From Fratercula arctica (lineage: Eukaryota; Chordata; Aves; Charadriiformes; Alcidae), in NCBI GenBank assembly GCA_947846985.1, contig CANTUZ010000025.1, positions 17,358,100-17,422,099 on the forward strand: a stretch of DNA of 64,000 nucleotides, given 5' to 3'. The position numbers and the translations under genes were made by a program. The notes under the pieces were generated by a model, which was given only the letters and a program-made list of their open reading frames with translations, did no database searches and was not told where the DNA came from. This document shows, in pieces, positions 1 to 9,177 of this stretch (the stretch's first letter is position 1; every line of letters begins with the position of its first letter).

Positions 1-771
1 AGTTAACTTAGTTACGGACTCTCAGTATGTTGCAGGAATCATGAGGAGAATCGAGAAAGGCTGGCTGAAACATGTTGACAACAAGAAGCTGTTTTTTGCT
101 ATTTAAACAACTATGGACACTAATAAGTCAGAGAAAGTGCCCTTATTATGTTTTACATATCCGCAGTCATACCGAACTCCCGGGTTTTCTAGCAGAGGGC
201 AACCGCAGGGCTGATCGCCTTGCTGCTCCAGCTTGGTCCGCCCCAGTTCCCGGGACGGTAGAACAAGCCCGATTGTCTCATTCATTTTTCCATCAGTCAG
301 CAAGAATGTTGCGTAAACAATTCCAATTGTCTTGGTCTTTAGCGGGAGAAATTGTGCAAACGTTCCGAATGCCAACAGTTTGCTCCTCTGCAGCCGGTGG
401 GAGTCAACCCACGAGGCTTGCAAGCCTTGCAAGTATGGCAAACCGATGTCACTCATGTTCCCGAATTTGGCCGACAAAAATACATACATGTCTCCATCGA
501 TACTTATTCGGGAGCTCTCTGGGCTACTGCTGAAACGGGAGAAAAGAGCCGTGACGTTATTCGTCATTGGCAGGGCGCTTTCGCCACGTTAGGCATTCCA
601 CACCAAATAAAAACTGATAACGGCCCTGGTTACACCAGAGTCAAAACTCAAATCTTCTTACAAACTTGGGAGGTGCAGCACGTCACAGGTATTCCCCACT
701 CCCCACAAGGCCAAGGCATCGTGGAACGCGCACATCGCACACTTAAAGAGATGCTAGAGAAACAAAAATGA
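1..771 (+). pseudogene. Class II ERV pol remnant: RNase H end and integrase core
   Basis: This is the 3' half of a class II (alpha/beta-retrovirus-like) pol gene. Frame 72-533 carries the C-terminal RNase H signature (a His followed by GFLAEGNRRAD) and then the integrase zinc-binding start (HSFFH). Frame 352-771 continues the integrase: the second half of the HHCC finger (C..C near SECQQ), then the catalytic triad in order, Asp in WQTDVTHV, Asp in KTDNGP and Glu in IVERAH. The two parts lie in different frames, so at least one frameshift is present around 330-360. The fragment is cut by the window start; nothing upstream of RNase H is visible. It would have encoded the enzyme that cuts and joins viral DNA ends to host DNA. 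The class II assignment rests on motif style and is fairly secure; the exact family is not determined. Confidence 0.8.
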
Positions 772-774
772 GGA

Positions 775-1189
775 ATGCTAGGGGAACCCCCACAGGCGTG
801 GTTACAGAAAGCCTTATACGTACTAAATCACTTAACGATAGATGAAAGCACGCAAGAACCAGTTTTATTAAGACACTTTATATCCTTAAAAAAGCTTATA
901 AATCTTGACCCCGAAAGTTGTGCAGATGTATGGGTAAAGTCGTTGCTTACGGGAAAATGGGAAGGACCATTTAAGTTAATCACCTGGGGTCGAGGGTATG
1001 CTTGTATTTCCACAGGAAACAGGACCCGGTGGGTCCCGGCACGGCTAGTACGACCTGCAGTGAGTCATCGCCAAGAAGAGTTGAATAAAACTACTGAAGA
1101 CGAAATAGTAGATGAGGGGAACGGGACCTCGGTGGGTTCCAGCCCGGTGTGTGCGCCCCTACGCACAGCAACAAAGCCGGAAGCACTGA
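775..1189 (+). pseudogene. Integrase C-terminal domain of the same class II ERV
   Basis: Continues directly from the integrase core after an in-frame stop at about 769-771. The protein shows LQKALYVLNHLT and then the SH3-like C-terminal DNA-binding part (KWEGPFKLITWGRGYACI, TRWVPARLVRP). It is followed by an acidic, low-complexity linker running into env. The IN core to C-terminal region looks shortened around 880-910, where the usual spacing is not kept. It has no initiator of its own and would be part of Gag-Pol. Confidence 0.7.
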
Positions 1190-1669
1190 ATGAGTCTGCT
1201 ATCCTGGTTCGGTCTACGGAACCCTAGCAAGCAGACATGGATGCAGTTATGGAAGTCTGAACACAGCATCTTTGAAGAACCAACTAACCATTGGTCTGAA
1301 ACGGGAGGCACATACTACGGTATAGGGGCTCACGGACACGGTTGTCAAGATTTTAAAGGACTGTGTTGTATGAATCTAAGTGACCGCTCCAAATCCATCC
1401 ATGCCCAGTTGCAAGAACTGTACCGACCAAGCCAGCAACTTGTGGAGACCACTGCGTGAAATCTCTTTGCTGGATGGACTTGGGGGTGGGGTTGGTTGAA
1501 GCAAATTATGCTCATTGCCTGTGTGGAAGGAATTTGTCTGTTATGTTTAGTATGCTGTTTGCTGTGTTTAATAAGCATTATACGATCAGTTGTAGATGCC
1601 GCTTTGCATCATACCCTTGTATGAGTTGTAGAATATCGTCGTGTCCCAACTATGGGCCACGGGGTGGCA
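1190..1669 (+). pseudogene. Env transmembrane-subunit remnant (CX6CC)
   Basis: The frame starting at 1190 contains a Cys, six residues, then Cys-Cys (CQDFKGLCC, about 1344-1370). This is the CX6CC motif of alpha-, gamma- and some beta-retroviral transmembrane subunits that bond covalently to the surface subunit. After it come a heptad-like segment ([11 protein letters not shown]), an aromatic stretch and, in another frame, a hydrophobic Cys-rich segment (1456-1683) resembling the membrane anchor and tail. The surface subunit and most of the ectodomain are missing: integrase runs into the TM remnant within a few hundred bases. The remnant is frameshifted and cannot make a working glycoprotein. 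It sits immediately before the LTR, as expected for env. Confidence 0.65.
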
Positions 1670-2066
1670 TGTGTAAGGGATAATAGAGGATGGTTCAAGT
1701 GAGACACGATGGAGAATTCCTAGTTGAACCAAACCCAGTATGCATGTTGGGAAAAAGGGACTCAGTACTGTTGCTGAAAAACTATATCTGTATCCATGAG
1801 AACCTAACTTTCAAAGAAGAAGATAACAAGGAGGGAGTACAAGGTAGTCAGGTATCAGACATCCGCGGTTAGCAAAGCTGGATCATGAGTCTGGTGAGGC
1901 TCGCTGCCTGCGCTGGCCACGCATGCAGCGACCCTAGCCTGTACTTTTCCACTCAATCCAGTGCAGGATATAAGGAGGCTGTCTCGGGTCGGAGAGAGGG
2001 GGAGAGACATGAGCGCACTTTGAAGATACAGGGGACGCCCTGAAGCGCTGTGTCTGCCCCCCCCTC
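1670..2066 (+). repeat. Truncated 3' LTR of the class II ERV
   Basis: Starts with TGTGTAAGGGATAATAGAGG just after a G-rich polypurine-like stretch. It matches, in opposite orientation, the 5' half of the complete LTR at 25034-25813. A TATA-like box (GGATATAAGGAGG, about 1966-1978) and the following GGAGAGAGGGGGAGAGACATG block are shared with that copy. The copy stops near 2066 at a C-rich run, where sequence of another ERV begins, so U5 is missing. Confidence 0.75.
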
Positions 2067-2082
2067 CCCTGTAGGTTCCACG

Positions 2083-2526
2083 TTCATTAACCCCAACAGC
2101 TCAGAAGGCATTACAGCACACTGCAGATTTGTTTATGATATATCAAGACTTTCAACCTTACGCCCTGATAGGACAGTGGGATGATGCACTCGCAAAGAGC
2201 CTGACTGCATTAGAGTGGGTATTTTTGCCACATACCTTTTCAAAAACAGTAACTATGATGATTGAAATGTTAGCACGATTGATTTTGCAGGGTCGTTTGC
2301 ACTGTCAGCAGCCGGCTCCTCTGCCATCATTTGCGGGGGTTAACCCGTGAGGTCTTACACCTGATGAATTTTGGCAATCCGATGTTACGCACATTATGGA
2401 ATTTGGACGTTTGCACCATGTACGTTTCAGTTGATTTGTTTTCTCACCTTGTTGTAGCTATGGCTCCTACAGGAGAGAAGGCTCGTAATGTTATTCGACA
2501 TTGGTTGCAATGCATTGCAGTCATGG
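2083..2526 (+). pseudogene. ERV A pol fragment: RT connection joined to integrase, left half
   Basis: The reading frame gives a class II RT/connection segment (LEWVFLPHTFSKTVT, about 2210-2250), then runs into the end of the integrase zinc finger (HCQQPAPLPSFAGVNP) and the first catalytic Asp (WQSDVTHI, Asp codon near 2381). RNase H and most of the zinc finger are missing between them, so an internal deletion predates the later insertions. The frame is broken after the Asp motif and resumes toward EKARNVIRHW. The sequence stops exactly at 2526, where provirus B1 begins, and resumes at 9178. The class II assignment is firm; function is lost. Confidence 0.75.
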
Positions 2527-2855
2527 TGTAGTGGTTTGGCCTCAGACGGCAACAAAGAACCACGTGTCGCTCACTCGGCTCTTCCCAGTACGGGAAGGAT
2601 CAGAAGAAAAAGGCAAAACTCTTGGGTTGAGACAAAGGCAGTTTAACAGAACAGCAAAGGGAACAAGAAAACAATAACACGGACAGAGGAATATACAAAC
2701 GCGATTACAGAACCGCCGCTCCCCGACCAGACCCGGGACGTGCCAGCCCGCTCCAAAAACCCCACTTCCTGCCCCCTCCCCTCCTTTTAATCTCAGGGTG
2801 GGCGTGGCTCACATGGCATGGAATACTTAACCCTGTCCCTGCCGGAACCAGGACA
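2527..2855 (-). repeat. 3' LTR of provirus B1
   Basis: 329-bp LTR, TG...CA ends (reads TGTCCTGGTTCC... on the - strand and ends ...CCAAACCACTACA). It matches the 5' LTR at 8843-9177 over its whole length, except for a 10-bp block near the middle (GCTGTTCCCC) present only in the 5' copy. An ATTAAAAGG TATA-like box lies near 2787-2795 on the - strand. Confidence 0.88.
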
Positions 2856-2857
2856 TT

Positions 2858-3222
2858 ATCCACTGTTGCAGAATGGCTTGAGGAGCAAGGTCATGGGACA
2901 ATAGAGGAGTTATGTGAGATGAGAATAGCGTAGAAGCAAGTGGAAAGTTACAGCTCGGCGATGGGAAAGTACTAAGTAAACAAGCCATGAGAATACAGAA
3001 GCAAGAATAAGGAGCTGATAAGAATAGGGAACTAAGGCTGAACCCTGTTGTGTGGACAGAGAACCAATCGCAGTGAGCAGATGACTTTTATAATTAGCCA
3101 ATATTCAAGCGATGATGCAACCAGTAGCTATATAATGAAGCGTATTCGGGCAATAAACTGAAGCTTGCTTTATCACTCACATTGAGTCGGCTGCTTGTCT
3201 TCCCTCGCTCGTCGCAATCCAC
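2858..3222 (+). mobile_element. Solo LTR C with 6-bp target duplication
   Basis: A 353-bp LTR (2864-3216) starting TGTTGCAGAATGG and ending CTCGTCGCA, flanked by identical 6-bp repeats atccac (2858-2863 and 3217-3222). It has a TATA box (GCTATATAATG, near 3129-3139) and a polyadenylation signal (GCAATAAACTG, near 3150), in + orientation. It interrupts the junction between B1's polypurine tract and its 3' LTR. A 6-bp duplication is usual for alpha- and beta-type retroviruses. No internal sequence remains, so it arose by LTR-LTR recombination. Confidence 0.85.
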
Positions 3223-3498
3223 CCCTTATTCCATACCATTTTTGCCATGCCCAGATCTTACAGTTTTTGGAACATTTGACTGGTGTACCCGGCGTGGCTC
3301 ACGTACACAGTCCATGGGCCGAAGATGCAGATCTTGAGGAAGTTGCTGGGCGTCAGCTCTGATCCCATCACCACTTTGCTTTACTCAATTCTTCATCAAA
3401 GTCCATCTGTCCTTAATATGGGTGATTCTTACTGCAGTACAGCCGATAGCAATTATAGTAATGAGGACATACAGTGACAGTGTTACACATGATTTGAT
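3223..3498 (-). other. B1 3' non-coding region and polypurine tract
   Basis: Lies between the integrase stop and the 3' LTR; no env reading frame is present. On the - strand it ends in a purine-rich GGAATAAGGGGTGGAT tract next to the LTR. The same layout and near-identical sequence occur in element E at 49490-50004, so lack of env is a family trait and not a local deletion. Confidence 0.7.
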
Positions 3499-3880
3499 TC
3501 ATTGGCTATTCTCACCCAAAATCAAGTCCCCATGAGGTACACATCGGACTTCCCCATCCTGCCGCATTACCCACCAAGTGCACCCAGGTCCTTGGGCAAA
3601 AGCAATCCCACGGATGGGTTTGCCTTTGCCTGAGGCAGGACCAACCCAGACTGTCTTCCCTAACATATTCTTCATGTGCACTACGGGGACCTTATCCCCT
3701 TCTACGGTACGTGGAAGTTTTGACTGGGCAGGGCCAGCCCGATTGGTAGATCCCCTGGTATTAACTAGCCAGGTAGCCTTTGCTAAATGTGCATCCCAAT
3801 GTTTTAAGGTCCCACCACCCATTGCTCTCAGGGTAGTTTTTAACAGTCCATTGTACCGTTCTATCTTCCCAGAGGCTGGT
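3499..3880 (-). pseudogene. B1 integrase C-terminal part (after frameshift)
   Basis: Contains the third catalytic residue, the Glu of KIER (codon at 3859-3861), and the integrase C-terminal domain (NMLGKTVWVGPASGKGKP). It ends in ENSQ and a stop at 3499. It is the natural continuation of the 933-residue pol frame, separated by loss of one A in an A-run near 3921, as seen by comparison with provirus D. The corresponding frames in E (to 49489) and D (to 61719) end at the same residues, which supports this C-terminus. Confidence 0.8.
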
Positions 3881-6662
3881 GCATGATAGGGGATGTGATA
3901 TACCCACTCATTACCATGCTCTTTGCCCAGGTGCCTATGAGGCTGTTTCGGAAATGCGTCCCATTGTCCGACTCAATTCTCTCTGGGGTACCATGTCGCC
4001 ACAGGACTTGCTTTTCAAGGCCCAGGATAGTATTCCGGGCAGTGGCATGGGGCACAGGGTATGTTTCCAGCCATCCAGTGGTTGCTTCCACCATTGTGAG
4101 CACATAGCGCTTGCCTTGACAGGTTCGTGGCAGCGTGATATAATCAGTCTGCCAGGCCTCCCCATATTTATATTTCAACCATTGTCCTCCATACCAAAGA
4201 GGCTTCAAACGCTTGGCTTGCTTGATTGTAGCGCATGTCTCACATTCATGGATGACCTGTGCAATAGTGTCCATGGTCAAGTCCACCCCTCGGTCACGAG
4301 CCCATCTATATGTCGCATCTCTTCCTTGGTGGCCTGAGGTCTCATGGGCCCACCAAGCTATGAATAGTTCACCCTTATGTTGCCAGTCCAGATCCACTTG
4401 AGCCACTTCAATCCTAGCAGCCCGATCCACCTGCTGGTTGTTCTGATGTTCCTCCGTGGCCTCATTCTTCGGTACGTGGGCATCTACGTGGCGTGCTTTC
4501 ACAACCAGATTCTCTATCCGGGCAGCAATATCTTGCCATAGTTCAGCAGCCCAGATGGGTTTGCCTCTGCGCTGCCAGTTGCCCTGCTTCCACTGCTGTA
4601 ACCACCCCCACAGAGCATTTGCCACCATCCATGAGTCAGTGTAGAGATAAAGGACTGGCCATTTTTCTCGCTCGGCAATGTCCAAAGCCAGCTGAATGGC
4701 TTTCACCTCTGCAAACTGGCTCGACTCACCTTGTCCTTCACTGGCTTCTGCAACTTGTCGTGTAGGACTCCACACAGCAGCCTTCCACTTTCGATGCTTT
4801 CCCACAATGCGGCAGGACCCATCAGTGAACAGGGCATATTTCTTCTCATTTTCTGGCAGTTTATTATATGGTGGGGCCTCTTCCGCACACGTCACCTCCT
4901 CCTCTGGTGACATTCCAAAATCCTTGCCTTCTGGCCAGTCCATGATCACTTCCAGAATTCCTGGGCGACTGGGGTTTCCCATTCGAGTTCGCTGTGTGAT
5001 CAGTGCAATCCACTTACTCCAGGTAGCATCAGTTGCATGATGTGTGGTGGGGACCCTTTCTTTGAACATCCAACCCAGCACCGGCAGTCGAGGTGCTAAG
5101 AGGAGCTGTGCTTCTATACCAACCACTTCCGAAGCAGCTCGAACCCCTTCATATGCTGCCAATATCAACTTTTCTGTTGGAGTGTAGCGGGCTTCAGATC
5201 CTCTGTATCCCCGACTCCAAAACCCTAGGGGTCGACCTCGGGTCTCCCCTGGTGCCTTCTGCCAGAGGCTCCAGGTAGGGCCATTCTCCCCGGCTGCGGT
5301 GTAGAGCACGTTTTTAACATCTTGTCCTGCCCGGACTGGCCCCAGGGCCACTGCATGGACTATTTCCTGTTTGATTTGTTCAAAAGCTTGTCGTTGCTCA
5401 GGACCCCATTTAAAATCATTCTTCTTCCGGGTTACTTGATACAGAGGGCTTACAATCAGACTGTAATCTGGGATATGCATCCTCCAAAAACCCACAATGC
5501 CTAAGAAAGCTTGTGTTTCCTTTTTGCTAGTTGGTGGAGACATAGCTGCTATTTTGTTGATCACATCCATTGGGATCTGACAAGGCCCATCTTGCCATTT
5601 TATTCCTAAGAACTGGATCTCCTGTGCAGGTCCCTTGACCTTACTTCGTTTTATGGCAAAACCAGCTTTCAGAAGGATTCGGACTATTTTATTCCCTTTC
5701 TCAAAAACTTCTTCGGCTGTGTTTCCCCATACAATGATGTCATCAATGTACTGCAGATGTTCTGGAGCTTCACCCTGTTCCAGTGCAGTCTGGATCAGTC
5801 CATGGCAAATGGTGGGGCTGCGTTTCCACCCCTGGGGCAGTCGATTCCAGGTGTACTGGATGCCCCTCCAAGCGAAAGCAAACTGTGGCCTGCACTCTGC
5901 TGCCAAAGGGATTGAGAAAAATGCATTCGCTATATCAATCGTGGCATACCACTTGGCTGCCTTGGACTCCAGTTCATACTGGAGTTCTAGCATGTCTGGC
6001 ACAGCAGCGCTCAGCGGTGGCGTGACTTCATTCAGGCCATGATAGTCTACAGTTAGCCTCCACTCTCCATTAGATTTTCGCACCGGCCATATAGGACTGT
6101 TAAAAGGCGAGCGAGTCTTGCTGATCACTCCTTGAACCTCTAGCTGACGAATCAGCTTATGGATGGGAATCAGAGAGTCTCGGTTAGTGCGATATTGCCA
6201 CCGATGCACCGTTGTGGTAGCAATCGGCACCTGCTGTTCTTCAACCATCAACAACCCCATAACAGAAGAGTCCTCCGAGAGACCAGGCAAGGCAGACAAC
6301 TGTTTAACTTCCTCCGTCTCCAAGGCAGCTATGCCAAAGGCCCACCGATACCCCTTTGGGTCCTTAAAATACCCTCTCCTGAGGTAATCTATACCAAGGA
6401 TGCATGGAGCCTCTGGGCCAGTCACAATGGGATGCTTTTGCCACTCATTCCCAGTTAGGCTCACTTCAGCCTCCAATACAGTCAACTCTTGGGATCCCCC
6501 TGTCACCCCAGAAATACAAATGGGTTCTGCCCCTCTATAGCTTGATGGTATTAGAGTGCACTGTGATCCTGTGTCCGCTAGAGCCTTGTACTCCTGTGGG
6601 TCTGATGTGCCAGGCCATCGCATCCACACTGTCCAATAAACCTGGCTGTCCCTTTCCTCCAC
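3861..6662 (-). pseudogene. pol: B1 protease-reverse transcriptase-RNase H-integrase
   Basis: A 933-codon open frame. In order: retropepsin with DTG at residues 30-32; RT with the first catalytic Asp at 243 (TIDIANAFF), LPQGW at 275-279 and YIDD at 305-308; RNase H with Asp 613 (FTDGS), Glu 652, Asp 676 (YTDSW) and the C-terminal His 725/Asp 746; integrase zinc finger His 773, His 778, Cys 807, Cys 810; integrase catalytic Asp 840 and Asp 899. All polymerase and RNase H catalytic residues are present. The frame is lost near residue 914, so the last integrase catalytic Glu falls in another frame (3499-3880). The frame stays open upstream of Met 1 to the gag stop at 6684-6686, so the real product would be a Gag-Pol readthrough protein. 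RT and integrase resemble ERV-L; no dUTPase domain was recognised. Confidence 0.88.
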
Positions 6663-6683
6663 CTGGCTGGAGGCAGGGCCCCT

Positions 6684-6686
6684 CTA
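6684..6686 (-). promoter_or_regulatory. Gag/pro in-frame amber codon (readthrough site)
   Basis: The stop between gag and pro is TAG in the same frame as both (context CAG GAT TAG AGG GGC). Provirus D has TAG at the homologous place (58768-58770), followed by the same PASSQ-coding context. Gammaretroviruses make Gag-Pol by suppressing a UAG; that this element did so is inference. Confidence 0.6.
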
Positions 6687-7789
6687 ATCCTGGTCATGGT
6701 ATCCGGTACTCACTTCTTGCAAAAATGACTTGGAGGTTCCTTCAAGAGGATCAGAAGCAAGATCAGGCCTTCTGCTCTGTCTGGGGAACTGCCCGCTGGA
6801 AACTGGGGCGGCACTTTTCCTGGAGGGATCCCCTTTTGCGGTTGTCCTTCCTTGCAACTCCTGTACCCGTGTCCGCAGGATCCAAGTAGGTTGTCCATCC
6901 CACTTCCTCATGTCCTCTCCATGGTCTCGCAGGTAGAACCACAGGGTGCCTCGTGGTTTGTACCCTTTGTACTCTCTCTCTTGAGTGGGGAAATGCCTGC
7001 TCCTAATAGCTGAGATGCTGGCCCGTACAGGTGGGGAGTAGGATATATTCTCTTCAAGTTGCTGGACCTTCCGGGACAGTTTCTCCACAGCTGAGACAAG
7101 GGGGGAAGAGAGGCTTTCTTCATATCGCCGGAGCCGGCCAGCCACCTCATCCACCGTTGGTCCTTCTTCACCTTTCCATTCCATTACTGCCAGTGAGTTG
7201 GCATATGACGATGGTGCGCTCCGTACAAACTTCCGCCACATGGGCCTTGTGCAGTGCACCTCATCAGGGTCCGTGGGTAAGTCTGTATTGTCCAAGTCAT
7301 AATAAATCATCTCCCGCACGGCTAATTCTCTCAGGTACTGGATACCTCTTTCCATGGTGGTCCACTTGCTTGGTTGACATACAACATCTTCACTGAAGGG
7401 GTACCTCTCCCTCATGCCTGACAGGAGTCATTTCCAGAGGCTGAGGGCTTGGGTCTTCTTTCCAATTGCCTTGTCAATGCCGCCTTCCCTAGACAGGGAT
7501 CCCAGCTGCCTGGCTTCCCTACCCTCTAATTCCAGGCTACTGGCCCCATTATCCCAACACCGAAGCAGCCAGGTGACAATGTGCTCACCTGAAAGTCGGC
7601 TAAAATCTTTTCGCATATCCCGCAGCTCACTCAGGGATAGGGATCAGGTAATTATCTCTGGTTCTGCCTCTTCCTCCTGTCCTTGTGATGGCCCTGGTTC
7701 ATCGTCATCTCTTACTAAGCGAACTGATTTCTTTGTGTACTTCTTCTTTTGTATGGGGGCAATGGATACTGGCACAGGTTGGTTCCCTG

Positions 7790-8020
7790 GTTCAGCAGCA
7801 GTGCCTGTCACTGGGGTTGGAGTAGCTGCAGTGGCTGCCACAGGGGTTGCGGCAGCTACAGGGTCTGTCACAGGGGTTGGAGTAGCCGCAGTGTCTGTCG
7901 TAGGGGTTGGAGTAGCCGCAGTGCCTGTCGCAGGGGTTGGAGTAGACGCAATGCCTGTCGCAGGGGTCGCAGTAGCCGCAGTGCCTGTCGCAGCAGCGCC
8001 TGCCGCAGGGGCCGCAGCGC
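7790..8020 (-). repeat. 30-bp minisatellite inside B1 gag
   Basis: About seven to eight degenerate 30-bp units (core on + strand: gcctgtcgcaggggttggag) code for a 10-residue Ala/Thr/Pro/Val repeat (motif like TPTPVTGTAA). Copy B2 has only about three units at 10780-10855, and D has a more diverged Ala/Thr/Pro tract at 57480-57580. The array sits between the N-terminal and capsid-like halves of Gag and is probably a flexible linker. Confidence 0.75.
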
Positions 8021-8816
8021 CTGCCAGTCTGGTCTCTGTCTCTTTCTTCTGAGGGTGCTGCATAACACTGAGCAGTGCCTGGTAGATACTAGCCAGGGCC
8101 CAGCACAGTGCGGTGAGTTGTGCCTCTCTAGAATAGCCACAGCATTTTCCCTTCAGATATTCTACTATTCTATCAGGGTCCTGTAATTGTTCAGGGGTGA
8201 AGTCCCAGACCATTGGAGGTGAGAAGTTCTCTAAGTACCTGCCCATGTTCTCCCACATGCCATGCCACCCCTGACTGTCCAGCCTCAGAGCAGATCTCTG
8301 GGTGGTAGTCTTAAATAGTCGTTTAACCCTAAACGAGACCTGGAACATATTCAGCAGACATAACACTAGGAACATGCTGGTTTGAGCATCCCAAGGATAT
8401 TCAAAATTCTCAAAAGCTGTCATACCTGACCCGAAGGAGAAAAGGGAGGCAAAAGAGCTGGGGCAAGTGTCCCCCCCTGTTTCCCCCATAGACTGGGTGT
8501 AATTATTAATGAATTCTGAGAGGTGGTGCCCAATGTACGGACAGGACAGCAATACCACATAAACGCCCCAAAATAACCATCTAACAAGTGATGTTATCAT
8601 ATCATAAGCCAATATCGCACAGGACAGTAAAATGATAATCCTCATCCCCCTGCCAGAAGTAACAAATATCATCACAGGGAGTGCATAAGACACATAGGAA
8701 TTTACATAACACAGCCATGAGAACAAACCAAGCAACATAGTGACCAGTGACTATTTACCTAACAAATACGTTTTTTCAAGCTCTAGTTGGATTCTGTCGT
8801 TATCTCAACCCTTCGA

Positions 8817-8834
8817 GCCCCACGTTGGGCGCCA
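8817..8834 (-). promoter_or_regulatory. B1 primer-binding site, tRNA-Lys1,2 type
   Basis: Reads TGGCGCCCAACGTGGGGC on the - strand, 8 bases after the 5' LTR. It is identical to the Lys1,2 primer-binding site known from lentiviral and betaretroviral elements. It sets where minus-strand DNA synthesis starts and confirms 8843-9177 as the 5' LTR. Confidence 0.85.
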
Positions 8835-8842
8835 AAAAGGAC

Positions 8843-9177
8843 TGTCGTGGTTTGGCCTCAGACAGCAACAAAGAACCATGTGTCGCTCACTCGGCTCTTC
8901 CCAGTACGGGAAGGATCAGAAGAAAAAGGCGAAACTCTTGGGTTGAGACAAAGGCAGTTTAACAGAACAGCAAAGGGAACAAGAAAACAACACAGACAGA
9001 GGAATATACAAATGCGATTACAGAACCGCTGTTCCCCGCCGCTCCCCGACCGGACCCGGGACGTGCCAGCCTGCTCTAAAAAACCCACATCCTGCCCCCT
9101 CCCTCCTTTTAATCTCAGGGTGGGCATGTCTCACATGGCATGGAATACTTAACCCTTTCCCCGCCGGAACCAGGACA
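8843..9177 (-). repeat. 5' LTR of provirus B1
   Basis: 335-bp LTR with TG...CA ends and a TATA-like ATTAAAAGGAGGG on the - strand. It is followed directly by the target duplication catgg at 9178-9182. It drives transcription toward lower coordinates, into gag. Confidence 0.88.

Larger units (their letters stand above)
6684..8738 (-). pseudogene. gag: B1 gag (684 codons, two internal stops)
   Basis: One continuous frame from ATG 8738 to TAG 6684-6686, interrupted by TGA at 7644-7646 and TGA at 7428-7430. In copy B2 both positions are CGA, so each stop is a CpG C-to-T change. Residues 1-28, about 32-65 and about 120-140 are strongly hydrophobic (possible membrane segments), unusual for a matrix domain. 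Then come a conserved block (MWENMGRYLENF, YLKGKCCGYSRE), an Ala/Pro/Thr 10-residue repeat array, a basic stretch (QKKKYTKK), an acidic stretch, and a capsid-like half (WLLRCWDNG, REARQLGSL, MERGIQYLREL). A short coiled coil follows (VEKLSRKVQQLEENI). No CCHC zinc knuckle is evident. This would be the structural polyprotein; ERV-L capsid affinity is inferred from linkage to the ERV-L-type pol. Confidence 0.82.
2527..9177 (-). mobile_element. ERV-L-like provirus B1, full-length, env-less
   Basis: Complete provirus on the - strand: 5' LTR 8843-9177, primer-binding site 8817-8834, gag 8738-6684, pro-pol 6662-3499, 3' non-coding, 3' LTR 2527-2855. The flanking 5-bp target duplication is catgg (2522-2526 and 9178-9182), and joining the flanks restores the interrupted integrase frame of ERV A. 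The RT and integrase style, absence of env and 5-bp duplication fit ERV-L (class III). By eye the two LTRs differ at about 16-18 positions plus three small indels over about 330 bp, near 5%. Coding damage is light: two stops in gag, one frameshift in integrase. A younger solo LTR sits at 2864-3216. Confidence 0.88.

Noticed and set aside
3578..6889. Multiple + strand frames of 60-160 codons
   Set aside because: All lie opposite B1 pol and carry no independent motifs.
7414..8052. Long + strand open frame over 7414-8052 with Val/Ala/Gly repeats
   Set aside because: Antisense to B1 gag; its repeats are the complement of the gag minisatellite.
8817..8834. Possible tRNA-Lys gene
   Set aside because: Only 18 bases complementary to the tRNA 3' end are present, as expected for a primer-binding site.
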